From a virus: a stretch of 29,350 nucleotides of DNA. The notes below the pieces were generated by a model that saw only the letters and a program-made list of their open reading frames with translations, did no database searches and was not told the origin of the DNA. Both the position numbers and the translations under genes were made by a program. Where the stretch lies: positions 1 to 29,350 of the IMG/VR virus record IMGVR_UViG_3300045741_000367. One strand, 5' to 3'. This document shows positions 8,111-14,535 of this stretch, one piece after another (within the stretch, counting starts at the first letter, position 1; each line of letters begins with the position of its first letter).

Positions 8111-8358
8111 GTGGTGGGGGCGTCTCCAATGACGAGCCGGCAGGGAATGTAGTAGGTGACGCCGTCAATGGGCACCGCCAAGATGCGGGTTCCGATGGTG
8201 TCTCCATGGGAGTCCTGGTATGTTCCAACCTCACTGCTAAGCGCGTGGTGCGCGGTCGCGTAAGATGCCTGAATGTGCGCGAGGAGTCCCTGCGCAATCG
8301 TGGTCATGAGGTCACTCTTGGCCGCGATTTCAGACTTTGTGACAAGGGCCGCTTTCAC
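8107..8358 (-). CDS. small protein, copy 2 of a tandem module
   Basis: 83 residues. ALVTKSEIAAK, then LLAHIQASYATAHHAL, then YQDSHGDTIGTRILAVPIDG and VTYYIPCRLVIGD. The stretch DSHGDTIG...VTYYIPCRLVI aligns with DSRGDVVA...GYYAYALVPAI in the neighbour. ATGA overlaps at both ends with the other two copies, so the three genes are translated together. Role unknown; probably virion-associated. Confidence 0.65.
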   Translation of the reverse strand: MKAALVTKSEIAAKSDLMTTIAQGLLAHIQASYATAHHALSSEVGTYQDSHGDTIGTRILAVPIDGVTYYIPCRLVIGDAPTT

Positions 8359-8603
8359 TCTGGGATGGCTGGAACAAGGGCGTAGGCATAATATCCCGAT
8401 TCAGCGAGCTTGACGCCAATTTTCAGCGTCTTGGCCGCGACAACATCTCCGCGGCTGTCTAAGAAGGCTTGGTTGATGATGACGTGCTGATCATGGCCAG
8501 AAAGGTCTTTTGCAATGTGGGCCGCAAGGTCAGCGTTAAATTGAGCCACGGCGTCAATGATGGCTTGTCGCGCGGCCTCGGTAATGAGGCATGTTGTGGC
8601 CAT
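8355..8603 (-). CDS. small protein, copy 1 of a tandem module
   Basis: 82 residues. CLITEAARQAIIDAVAQFNA, then LAAHIAKDLSGHDQHVI, then FLDSRGDVVAAKTLKIGVKL and GYYAYALVPAIPE. A GGAAGAA ribosome site precedes the ATG by about 9 nt. It follows the acidic gene by 4 nt and overlaps the second copy by ATGA. Role unknown. Confidence 0.68.
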   Translation of the reverse strand: MATTCLITEAARQAIIDAVAQFNADLAAHIAKDLSGHDQHVIINQAFLDSRGDVVAAKTLKIGVKLAESGYYAYALVPAIPE

Positions 8604-8607
8604 TCTA

Positions 8608-9006
8608 TTAGCGTTCTTCCAACTCTAACTCCTCCCCCTCTAGGCCTTCCTCGCCTTCATCTTCGCCCGCTTCTTCACCTTCTTCAGCAGTTTCAGCGCC
8701 CAGTTCTTCGCTCTCCACGTCGTCGGGGTGCGGAAGCTCCTGATCCAGGTCAACGGCCTCAATGTCGTCGGGACCGCGTGGCTTTTGAAGGTCGTTGCGG
8801 CGCGGCTGAGGCACAATCTCTCCGTCCTTTTTCTCCTCCCCTGGCTGTGGCAGCATGTCAAGGTATGTTGACAGCTCAAAAAATAGCTCGTCAGAGATTG
8901 GGTCAGCGTGTCGCTGGGCAAGGGCATTTTTGATGGCCACCAGCTGGCCAAATGACAGCTCACACTTGTACCCATTGACCTGATCTTTAATCTTGTCAAT
9001 TTTCAT
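8608..9006 (-). CDS. hypothetical protein with acidic C-terminal tail
   Basis: 132 residues from an ATG with AGAGGT upstream. Residues 1-57 form a helical region (KIKDQVNGYKCELSFGQLVA; DELFFELSTYLDMLPQPGEE). The last 45 residues are almost wholly Glu/Asp/Gly/Ala, a strongly acidic disordered tail. Acidic tails occur in scaffold, assembly and DNA-mimic proteins, but nothing here separates these. First gene of the operon with the three module copies. Confidence 0.68.
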   Translation of the reverse strand: MKIDKIKDQVNGYKCELSFGQLVAIKNALAQRHADPISDELFFELSTYLDMLPQPGEEKKDGEIVPQPRRNDLQKPRGPDDIEAVDLDQELPHPDDVESEELGAETAEEGEEAGEDEGEEGLEGEELELEER

Positions 9007-9040
9007 GATCTACATACCTCTAGTTCATCCAGCTCAGTGG

Positions 9041-9271
9041 CTAGGCACATGCTGAACATAGCGGCCTAAATCCACACCCATTGACGTCACTCTTCGGCAG
9101 GGACCAGAATTTTTTGGGCACTAGCTTTCCACACGAGAGGCAGCGTCGGCCTTCCAGCGGGTCTTGCATCTTAAGATCATTGATCTTCAATGACATGAGT
9201 TTTTCATCATCGAGCCCTAAACTTAGGGCATGCTGTGGCTGTTGGTGCGACTCAGGAGAGTAGCCGGTCAT
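9041..9271 (-). CDS. zinc-ribbon protein of the phage CxxCG...CxxC type
   Basis: 76 residues from an ATG at 9271 (a TTG at 9304 is in frame but would overlap the divergent gene). The C-terminus has RRCLSCGKLVPKKFWSLPKS, then CGFRPLCSACA, which is the CxxCG-x(n)-F...C-x-x-C knuckle often seen alone or before HNH domains in phages. No HNH catalytic core is present. Probably a nucleic-acid-binding or adaptor protein. The start has no clear ribosome site. Confidence 0.6.
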   Translation of the reverse strand: MTGYSPESHQQPQHALSLGLDDEKLMSLKINDLKMQDPLEGRRCLSCGKLVPKKFWSLPKSDVNGCGFRPLCSACA

Positions 9272-9288
9272 GGCGAAAAGAACATAAT

Positions 9289-9747
9289 ATGAATCAGATC
9301 TCAAATGTCGGATTCGGAACAGACGCCACGCTTCTCGCCGGCTACGCGCAGCACGCCAACGCCAGCTTGGGGAACGTCGTCATCACTGTTGAAAACACGG
9401 GAGAAAATAGCCTGTATTTTCAGCTGAAGGAGTATCCGGTGGCCGCGTCAGCTGGCGGGGTTAGCGGCTACGGTCGAACTGGTCCCGCCATAACGGTGGT
9501 TCCTAAGGGCGTGAAGGACTTGTCCTATAACCTGGTTTCCAGGCGCGTTGGCTTCTTTGGCTCTGGAAACACCAAGGCCAACATCTCCATTTCAATGCGC
9601 AACAAGGCCGACCTGCGAGGGGCGCAGATTGACCTTGTGGCCGTTGGGCGCCGTGGCTGGGGATACGACGACGCATTTAACACGGGTGAACTCACGAAGA
9701 ACTTTGGCTCACCTCCGGACTCCCCGACAACTCCGTCGGTGTCTTAA
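9289..9747 (+). CDS. putative virion structural protein (beta-sandwich, decoration-like)
   Basis: 152 residues from the ATG at 9289. Beta-rich, Gly/Asn/Ser-rich: NVVITVENTGENSLYFQLKE, ITVVPKGVKDLSYNLVSRRV and ANISISMRNKADLRGAQIDL. The segment VENTGENSLYFQLKEY resembles LRNAGANQINYVFQEF in the protein at 19627-20007, so the two may share a fold. It stands alone with its own strong terminator, which suggests high expression, as for a decoration or tube protein. The exact role is not determined. Confidence 0.6.
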   Translation: MNQISNVGFGTDATLLAGYAQHANASLGNVVITVENTGENSLYFQLKEYPVAASAGGVSGYGRTGPAITVVPKGVKDLSYNLVSRRVGFFGSGNTKANISISMRNKADLRGAQIDLVAVGRRGWGYDDAFNTGELTKNFGSPPDSPTTPSVS

Positions 9748-9771
9748 CTTAGACACTTCGGCTGGCACATG

Positions 9772-9803
9772 GCGGCCTCTGCAAGTGCAGAGGCCGCTTT
9801 TTT
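9772..9803 (+). terminator. intrinsic terminator
   Basis: Perfect 11-bp GC-rich stem (GCGGCCTCTGC, loop AAGT, GCAGAGGCCGC) followed by six T. It lies 24 nt after the stop at 9747 and points the plus way. Clearest terminator in the window. Confidence 0.92.
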
Positions 9804-9807
9804 GTCA

Positions 9808-10113
9808 CTAAATGGCCCGCACTAATGTTTGAATGGGGCGCCCAACCTGAACTTCAGGGTCTGACGTCAGTGTGCCTTCCAGCGCCCAGGCTCTCCCACT
9901 TGAGCGACAAACAAGGCTAGACAGCAGCGAGGTCAGCGTTAAAATTTGTGGCCCTCGCTCGTCCGAGTAGGTGAACTCGACAAGGTCACCCTCAAGGGCC
10001 ACATCGACCCCGTCAATTTTGGGGCGGCCAGGAACGGTGACTAGAGGAGGAACGCCGACAACGCCTGTTCCAGGCCCGACAAGAGGGGTGCCTTCGGTGG
10101 CGACGAGTGGCAT
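9808..10113 (-). CDS. hypothetical Gly/Pro-rich protein
   Basis: 101 residues. N-terminal 30 residues are Gly/Pro/Val-rich (TPLVGPGTGVVGVPPLVTVP), then a beta-rich core (LEGDLVEFTYSDERGPQILT). No family recognised. The ATG overlaps the TAA of a 50-residue frame by one base (TAATG), so the two may be coupled. Its stop lies 5 nt from the opposing terminator. Confidence 0.6.
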   Translation of the reverse strand: MPLVATEGTPLVGPGTGVVGVPPLVTVPGRPKIDGVDVALEGDLVEFTYSDERGPQILTLTSLLSSLVCRSSGRAWALEGTLTSDPEVQVGRPIQTLVRAI

Positions 10114-10151
10114 TAGCTTAATCTGTGGGTGATTAGTTTAATCTGCGGGTG
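10112..10151. repeat. tandem 20-bp direct repeat over a stop/start junction
   Basis: ATTAGCTTAATCTGTGGGTG is followed directly by ATTAGTTTAATCTGCGGGTG (18 of 20 identical). On the minus strand the first-listed unit contains the TAATG that ends one small gene and starts the next. Because 20 is not a multiple of three, the repeat changes frame between units. Confidence 0.85.
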
Positions 10152-10265
10152 CTTGACAAGCTTGATGACATCTTCCTGATCTGTGTGTTGTTGTGGAAAG
10201 TCTAGGCTTGATGAGGCATAAACGGCATCATGGTGTGACCGCATCAAGCTGTTGAAGTCTTGCAT
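10113..10265 (-). CDS. small hypothetical protein
   Basis: 50-residue frame, MQDFNSLMRSHHDAVYASSS... ending THRLS, read directly. It ends in TAATG shared with the start of the gene at 10113, so coupling is likely. The C-terminus is encoded by the tandem 20-bp repeat. No strong ribosome site next to the ATG, though GGGGTGA lies about 24 nt upstream. Not recognised. The 119 nt between this gene and the primase stop holds no other convincing feature. Confidence 0.45.
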   Translation of the reverse strand: MQDFNSLMRSHHDAVYASSSLDFPQQHTDQEDVIKLVKHPQIKLITHRLS

Positions 10266-10384
10266 GGACTTGATGTCTGCGATCTTTTTTCACCCCTCAA
10301 GGCTACAATTCCGTCGCGTCTCACCATCAGCACAATTGTTTCAGATAAAACATGCTTGCTTTAGCTTTCATGGATTAACTATGG

Positions 10385-11404
10385 TCATAAATTTCTGGCC
10401 TGAATCTCAAGCATTGCAGCCAGCCCGACGCGGCGGCGATGCCTGAAGGCCACAATGGCCGCCTCGACGTCGTCGTTGGGGTCAAGCGTTGGCCTCTCCG
10501 TCGTCCACGGCATTTCAGCCACGGTGCAGTTGACGTGGCCAAGCTGAGCTCCCTGCCGCCACGCCTCCGCCGTGGCGTCCGCGTCGTACATGATGCAAAT
10601 TTCCTTCAAGTTGTGGCAGGACAACAGCTTGGCCTGCTGTGGCCTGGAGATGGCATGCTTGAAGACGGCCACGGGGACCACGCCGTCAATTTTAAGCTCG
10701 CGCAGCCGGCGGCGGAGGGAGAGGACATTGAGGATAGACTCTACGATGACGACTACCTTGGTGCCAGGCTGGCGGGCCGCGTCAATGTTGTAGACCCAAT
10801 GCTTGGCGCCAAGTGGCGCCTCCTCGCGGCTTGGATTTAGCTTCGGCATGACGCCCTCATTTTCTTGAACCAGCCGGCGGCCCTGGTAAAAGACAAGCTG
10901 GCGCCACTCGTAGGCTGGAAAGATGGCCTGGCCCTCCCAGCGGTCATCAGAGCGCGTGAAGTGCACGTCGGCCTCCACCATGTCATCCAGCGTCAGGTTT
11001 TTAACTTGGGCCATTCGGGCGATGGCCTGAGCGTAGGCTGAGTCGAGATTGTCAGCCAGCCGCAAGCTCCCCTTGGGCAGGCGAATCTTGGCCAGCACCG
11101 GGACGACAACCTGGCCTGGCCGCGCGCTTAAAATTTCTCCCAGCTCCTGGGTGGAGGCCAGCGTGACGTCGTCCTCAGAAATTTCAAGGCCTAGCTTTCT
11201 GGCCCACCTGAAGAAAAAGCCGCCGACGTTGCACCGAAAGCAGTTAGTGGCCCCCGTTCGAAGGTTGACGGACCGATTGCCGGTAGAGTCGCCGCACCTA
11301 GGCTGTGGACAGACGAAGACAAGCTCGTCAGCTGAGCACCTGGCCTTGACGACCTTGAAGTTGGCCTCAACGAGGCCCTTGATTTTAGAGGCGCTGACCA
11401 GCAT
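10385..11404 (-). CDS. DNA primase (DnaG-type zinc finger plus TOPRIM)
   Basis: 339 residues. An N-terminal zinc finger is visible: VCPQPRCGDSTGN then NCFRCNVGGFFF (four Cys, residues about 32-62), as in DnaG, T7 gp4 and T4 gp61. A TOPRIM domain follows: VVVIVESILNVLSL (motif with the catalytic Glu, about 220) and EICIMYDADATAEAWRQG (DxD, about 275). The enzyme makes RNA primers for lagging-strand synthesis. Short for a primase and without a helicase domain, so it should work with a separate helicase. Last gene of a minus operon; 7 nt after the DUF551-like gene. Confidence 0.87.
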   Translation of the reverse strand: MLVSASKIKGLVEANFKVVKARCSADELVFVCPQPRCGDSTGNRSVNLRTGATNCFRCNVGGFFFRWARKLGLEISEDDVTLASTQELGEILSARPGQVVVPVLAKIRLPKGSLRLADNLDSAYAQAIARMAQVKNLTLDDMVEADVHFTRSDDRWEGQAIFPAYEWRQLVFYQGRRLVQENEGVMPKLNPSREEAPLGAKHWVYNIDAARQPGTKVVVIVESILNVLSLRRRLRELKIDGVVPVAVFKHAISRPQQAKLLSCHNLKEICIMYDADATAEAWRQGAQLGHVNCTVAEMPWTTERPTLDPNDDVEAAIVAFRHRRRVGLAAMLEIQARNL

Positions 11405-11411
11405 TCACGTT

Positions 11412-11873
11412 TCAGCAGTATTGAGCCGGCCCGCGCTCTAGCTCCTCGAGGCGTCTTCGGATATCTTGCAACTTCTCGTCAGTCGTCAAGGCATTCCATG
11501 CCGCGGTGCGTTCTCGGTATTCGCGTTCACTACAGATGCGGCATTTCCCGTTGCAATGCTGCGTCTCTCGCTCACAGTGGTGACAGTATTCGTCTCGGAT
11601 TAAAGCCATAATGTCTTTAGAATATGCTGCGGGCGGCTCTGGTATCGGCATCCAGTGGCTAAATTTTCCCTTGTACCAATCCCACCACATATCACAATCC
11701 AGTTCATGCGGGCAGTTATGGGGTGACGACAATATGGTGTGTTTGCGACAAGTCCACGATGCCATGACCACATTTGTGCCGGTGTGCAGACCAGAATCCC
11801 AATGCCACACTAACAACACTGGAGTTCCATCTTTGGGGGCGGTTGAGATTTCACGCCAGCCATTCACTGTCAT
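11412..11873 (-). CDS. DUF551-like protein with zinc-binding tail
   Basis: 153 residues. GWREISTAPKDGTPVLLVWH at the start and HWMPIPEPP at about 75 are the hallmark ends of the DUF551 domain, a common phage and bacterial domain of unknown function. Then YCHHCERETQHCNGKCRIC (about 97-115) is a likely zinc knuckle, followed by a coiled-coil-like helix. ATGA overlap with the 35-residue frame upstream. Function unknown. Confidence 0.7.
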   Translation of the reverse strand: MTVNGWREISTAPKDGTPVLLVWHWDSGLHTGTNVVMASWTCRKHTILSSPHNCPHELDCDMWWDWYKGKFSHWMPIPEPPAAYSKDIMALIRDEYCHHCERETQHCNGKCRICSEREYRERTAAWNALTTDEKLQDIRRRLEELERGPAQYC

Positions 11874-11977
11874 AGGCTGTTGATTATAAGTTTAGTGGCG
11901 CCACTTTTTGTGGAAGCTCCGATGTCCGCAAGAGCCGCAAAAATTTGGCGATTTCCAAGCCTATGGCTAGAATCCAT
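11870..11977 (-). CDS. 35-residue coupled ORF
   Basis: Reads MDSSHRLGNRQIFAALADIG..., ending in LIINSL and sharing ATGA with the start of the next gene, the usual junction in this operon. No clear ribosome site. A second 18-codon frame fills the space up to the helix-turn-helix gene with another ATGA. Too short to assign; supported only by gene packing. Confidence 0.35.
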   Translation of the reverse strand: MDSSHRLGNRQIFAALADIGASTKSGATKLIINSL

Positions 11978-12019
11978 CCAACGCTAGCCGGCCACGTCGC
12001 TGATGGCGCCACTTAAATG

Positions 12020-12298
12020 TCATTGGACCCTAGGGTATTTTTTCAGCAGGCGGCGCACTATTCCGACGCGCTGCTTCGTCACTCCCAGCTGGCGTGCAAT
12101 GTGGGTGTCATGTTCGGCCCAATCTACGTTTTTGTATTGGCTTGTCACCTTCAGCATTCGCCACCTCTTGTGGCGGGCAGATTTTTTGGCGCCGGCCTTT
12201 TTTCGATTGACACACACAGTGGATGGGGTCCGCCCCTCAAGCCTAGCAATTTCGCAATCTTGCAGGCTCCAGTCAATGGCTCTCCAGTCAGTTTTCAT
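12020..12298 (-). CDS. double helix-turn-helix protein
   Basis: 92 residues from an ATG at 12298 that overlaps the previous stop (ATGA); a longer frame to 12412 is less likely. Two copies of one motif: WRAIDWSLQDCEIARLEGRT (residues 5-24) and YKNVDWAEHDTHIARQLGVT (55-74), each followed by a recognition-like helix (PSTVCVNRKKAG and KQRVGIVRRLLK). The shared pattern DW-x-x-x-D-x-x-IAR-x-x-G-x-T-x-x-x-V-x-x-x-R is that of a small phage helix-turn-helix unit. A basic linker separates them. Probably a DNA-binding regulator with a two-half-site target. Confidence 0.72.
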   Translation of the reverse strand: MKTDWRAIDWSLQDCEIARLEGRTPSTVCVNRKKAGAKKSARHKRWRMLKVTSQYKNVDWAEHDTHIARQLGVTKQRVGIVRRLLKKYPRVQ

Positions 12299-12582
12299 GG
12301 GCAAATAAACATTGCCATCACCCATGCCATCGCCATGATCAGCAGCAGCAGCCATAGCAGCGTGGCCGTGGTATTTTCCACAAGCAATCCAGTTCCACCA
12401 CATGTCTTGCAAACGTGAGAGGTTGGCGCGTCGCCTTGCCCCTCACAGTCAGGACATATTATCCCTATAGCTTTTTTCCACAGTCCATATATTCCACAAT
12501 GTGGACATGCTGGACGACCACAGTTTCCATCACCGTTGGTGTCGTTTGGACATGCTTTGCCGCTTGTGGATGTTTTTTTCAT
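12295..12582 (-). CDS. zinc-ribbon protein with C-terminal membrane segment
   Basis: 95 residues. CGRPACPHCGIYGLW, IICPDCEGQGDAP and VCKTCGGTGLL (residues 21-68) are CxxC knuckles of the DnaJ cysteine-rich kind (CxxCxGxG). Residues about 74-94 (LLWLLLLIMAMAWVMAMFI) are a strong transmembrane helix, so it is likely an inner-membrane protein with its zinc part in the cytoplasm or a tail-anchored protein. ATGA overlaps at both ends. Function unknown. Confidence 0.65.
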   Translation of the reverse strand: MKKTSTSGKACPNDTNGDGNCGRPACPHCGIYGLWKKAIGIICPDCEGQGDAPTSHVCKTCGGTGLLVENTTATLLWLLLLIMAMAWVMAMFICP

Positions 12583-12785
12583 ATTTTTATCAGCTCTTGA
12601 GGCTCGACACTGGCTAAGCCTTTGCGCGTGTCTTCAAAGCCTCGCATCTTTTCAGTAATGGTATCGAACCGTATCTCGACGGTGTAAGCGTCGCGCTCGA
12701 CCACCGTGGCGGTCATGTCGTGCAGGAAATGGCCGGGCGAATTTACTTTTACTCGCTGGCCGATGTCGAAGTCGTCGGTGTTCAT
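12579..12785 (-). CDS. small SH3/KOW-like protein
   Basis: 68 residues. DIGQRVKVNSPGHFLHDMTA then ATVVERDAYTVEIRFDTI is the strand-turn-strand order of a KOW/SH3-like barrel. Such small phage proteins often bind nucleic acid or protein, but no specific function is visible. ATGA overlap with the next gene. Confidence 0.6.
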   Translation of the reverse strand: MNTDDFDIGQRVKVNSPGHFLHDMTATVVERDAYTVEIRFDTITEKMRGFEDTRKGLASVEPQELIKI

Positions 12786-12841
12786 TCAATCATTTGCGCG
12801 TCCATCAGCGCGGCGCGCTTGTACTTTTGCGTCGTGATCAT
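12782..12841 (-). CDS. possible 19-residue leader ORF
   Basis: MITTQKYKRAALMDAQMIE, read directly, shares ATGA with the next start. The next gene lacks its own ribosome site, which favours coupling from this frame. No ribosome site is seen before this frame either. Very short, so doubtful. Confidence 0.22.
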   Translation of the reverse strand: MITTQKYKRAALMDAQMIE

Positions 12842-12857
12842 ATTTCTAGGTGCCGCC

Positions 12858-13394
12858 TTAGCTCACTGGCACTCGCCGCACAAGGTTGGCGGTGACAAAC
12901 CGAACATATTCAGGCTCGCCTTCTCTGTAAAACCCGACGCGGCCACCGTGGTTGACGTGGCTGAATTTTCGCCGCGTCCACCCGATGTCCCTAAACTTTA
13001 CCTCAATGTCACTGCCTGGCCTGAGGCCAAATAGCCCGGCGGCGTCAGCCAGCGAGCGGCGCTTGGCGCAGATTTCAGCCCGCTTGCGGGTGATGTTGGC
13101 CTTGATATGGAGAAACTTGCCTTGGGCCATTGGGTCGCCCGCGCCAATTCGCGTGCACATCTTTTCTGGCACGGTCCAAAAGCTTGCGTCTTCCCCAGGG
13201 GTGGTTCCGTCTGGTAGAACGACCAGCCGGCGAATGACGTATGTTTCAAGCCCATAGCGCTTCACCAGCTCGTTGCGGCTTCCGGGGCGTGAAAACTTGA
13301 TGGCCGTTACCGTTCCCTGGACTTGCAATCCGCGATTGTTAAACACGACTCTTTCTCCGACGCCGATGGCGGTGGCATTTTCAGTTTTATTCAT
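12858..13394 (-). CDS. hypothetical protein
   Basis: 178 residues. Beta-rich start (VGERVVFNNRGLQVQGTVTA) resembles the KOW/SH3-like pattern of the gene at 12579, then a helical, basic middle (HIKANITRKRAEICAKRRSL) and a strand-rich end. Function not recognised. Its ATG lies 27 nt after the TGTTTACAA motif, so it is probably the first gene of the primase operon. Confidence 0.62.
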   Translation of the reverse strand: MNKTENATAIGVGERVVFNNRGLQVQGTVTAIKFSRPGSRNELVKRYGLETYVIRRLVVLPDGTTPGEDASFWTVPEKMCTRIGAGDPMAQGKFLHIKANITRKRAEICAKRRSLADAAGLFGLRPGSDIEVKFRDIGWTRRKFSHVNHGGRVGFYREGEPEYVRFVTANLVRRVPVS

Positions 13395-13420
13395 GGCGTT
13401 AAGGTGCCTAGTGTGGTGAG

Positions 13421-13432
13421 CTTGTAAACAAG
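13421..13432 (-). promoter_or_regulatory. TGTTTACAA motif before the primase-operon head
   Basis: Minus strand reads CTTGTTTACAAG, 27 nt before the ATG at 13394. A GGC follows at the same distance (about 14 nt) as in three other copies. Member of the repeated motif set. Confidence 0.6.
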
Positions 13433-13448
13433 TCTTAGTCTCAACTGC

Positions 13449-13583
13449 TTATTCATGTGTTTTTGCTAACACTGTAGATTGTCCAATTCTGGCTGGACAT
13501 GAAGCCAGAGAGCAGCTCTTTCCAAGATAATGCTCTTCACGCCGACATGTCGGCACCACGTGGTATTCGCTGCATTTTTCCAT
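13449..13583 (-). CDS. 44-residue Cys-containing ORF
   Basis: Read directly: MEKCSEYHVVPTCRREEHYL..., ending LAKTHE. The ATG overlaps the stop of the gene upstream (TGATG at 13581-13585), the same kind of junction as elsewhere. Four Cys (positions 4, 13, 24, 29) could bind zinc, in line with the neighbouring zinc proteins. A perfect 14-bp palindrome, GCCGACATGTCGGC, lies inside (13542-13555). Not recognised. Confidence 0.42.
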   Translation of the reverse strand: MEKCSEYHVVPTCRREEHYLGKSCSLASCPARIGQSTVLAKTHE

Positions 13584-14131
13584 CAGTTAGGTTGTATCAT
13601 GATTGGTGTCTGCGTCTGGATATTTGGCGGCACAGCCCACAGTAGGCCGGAGCCTACGCATGATTTACATGGCCACGGGCCGCAGGACGATGACGACCAT
13701 TCGCGCTGGTCGCCAGCGACATAGGGCGGGCGGCTTACGAGGCCGGAGCCATCACAGACTGGGCACTTGTGGGGTATTGGTGCCGCCGGCGGGATTGCGT
13801 CTCTTGTGTTATCCATCGTGGGCCGTTGCGCGGTTGTGGCTGTTTCAGAACTTGGAGAATGTCGATTGCACCCGAAGTTGTGATACGTCGAGATGCGCCC
13901 GCGGTCGTCGAACGAGCTCAGGCGAACGCGTTCATGTGGCATCTTGTCATACGGGTAATCAGCAACCGCGCCATACTGCATGGCGTGGTCAACTCGCCCA
14001 CATCGCCCCCACAGCTTGTGAACCGGCTCAGGCCGCCAATATTCACAGGCGGCGCAGGTGCCACTGACAGTTTTGGGCTGCTTGGGCCGCTGCTCTTCTA
14101 ATGGATCTTTTGTCAAAAAGCTTGTGTTCAT
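13583..14131 (-). CDS. double zinc-knuckle protein
   Basis: 182 residues. The first half has CAACEYWRPEPVHKLWGRCG then FGCNRHSP (C-x-x-C-x-x-W...GRCG...F-x-C), matching the neighbour at 14162-14392. The second half has CPVCDGSGLVSRPPY and CKSCVGSGLLW, a DnaJ-like CxxCxGxG pair. So two zinc modules, 120 residues apart, joined by a Pro/Ala linker. Function unknown; adaptor or nucleic-acid-binding role is inferred. The TGTTTACAA motif lies only 9 nt from this ATG. Confidence 0.66.
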   Translation of the reverse strand: MNTSFLTKDPLEEQRPKQPKTVSGTCAACEYWRPEPVHKLWGRCGRVDHAMQYGAVADYPYDKMPHERVRLSSFDDRGRISTYHNFGCNRHSPSSETATTAQRPTMDNTRDAIPPAAPIPHKCPVCDGSGLVSRPPYVAGDQREWSSSSCGPWPCKSCVGSGLLWAVPPNIQTQTPIMIQPN

Positions 14132-14140
14132 GGGCTGATT

Positions 14141-14149
14141 TTGTAAACA
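14141..14149 (-). promoter_or_regulatory. TGTTTACAA motif
   Basis: Minus strand TGTTTACAAAA, 9 nt before the ATG at 14131. The spacing breaks the 25-28 nt rule seen elsewhere, so either the start is further in or this copy acts differently. Confidence 0.5.
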
Positions 14150-14161
14150 GGCCCAACTCTG

Positions 14162-14392
14162 TTAGCTGTTGAAAGGTGATTGATTGGGCTTTGCACTCCA
14201 CTTAGAGCACGTAAATGTTTTGCGGGTCATTTCCGGTCCGGCGCCGGGGTCTTCAGTTTCAATGGCTGTTCGGCCATCGTTTCCACACCTGCCCCACCAT
14301 TCCCCCAGCCTTCCCCAGTGTTTGCATGTCGCACACATTTGACCGTCGCACGTTTTAGATTGTTGCTCTTTTATCAAATAGTTTATGTTCAT
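14162..14392 (-). CDS. zinc-knuckle protein, paralogue of the N-terminus of its neighbour
   Basis: 76 residues. CATCKHWGRLGEWWGRCG then TFTCSKWSAK shares the C-x-x-C-x-x-W...W-GRCG...F-x-C-x-x-W pattern with the gene at 13583-14131, and both begin MN-x-x-[FY]-L-x-K. The two genes therefore look like a tandem duplication with divergence. Each has its own TGTTTACAA motif. Function unknown. Confidence 0.66.
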   Translation of the reverse strand: MNINYLIKEQQSKTCDGQMCATCKHWGRLGEWWGRCGNDGRTAIETEDPGAGPEMTRKTFTCSKWSAKPNQSPFNS

Positions 14393-14417
14393 GGCCCATA
14401 AGCCTAAAAATCAACTT

Positions 14418-14427
14418 TTGTAAACAA
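14418..14427 (-). promoter_or_regulatory. TGTTTACAA motif
   Basis: Minus strand TTGTTTACAAAAG, 25 nt before the ATG at 14392. The sequence GGCTTATGGGCCATGAACA after it closely resembles GGCATGATGGGCCATGAACA at the 23813 copy, so the whole start region is shared. Confidence 0.65.
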
Positions 14428-14510
14428 GCACATAACGCGGCGAGCCGATCGCCGCGTTATGTGCTTGTCGTGATTTTGACGCCGCTTTTCTTATCCCAGC
14501 CTATTGCCAG
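14420..14510 (-). ncRNA. candidate small RNA from orphan motif to hairpin
   Basis: The orphan TGTTTACAA copy at 14536-14544 is not followed by any start codon at the usual distance. It is followed instead by about 45 nt of unstructured DNA and then the 20-bp hairpin at 14424-14468, whose minus-strand 3' flank is T-rich (TTGTTT). This is the layout of a short transcript ended by an intrinsic terminator. Ends are guesses. Confidence 0.35.
14424..14468. terminator. 20-bp perfect hairpin, possible minus-strand terminator
   Basis: Arms 14424-14443 and 14449-14468 pair perfectly (stem begins ACAAGCACATAACGCGGCGA), loop GCCGA. The minus-strand downstream bases TTGTTTAC are T-rich and also contain the next TGTTTACAA motif, so it could stop incoming transcription just before a new start. 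No T-run in the plus direction. A protein-binding or replication role is not excluded. Confidence 0.6.
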
Positions 14511-14535
14511 GAGTGACCAGCTTAAAAACGGGCTT

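Noticed and set aside
12299-12412. Longer start for the helix-turn-helix gene
   Set aside because: The added 38 residues are antisense-free but overlap the zinc/membrane gene in another frame; the ATGA junction gives a better start.
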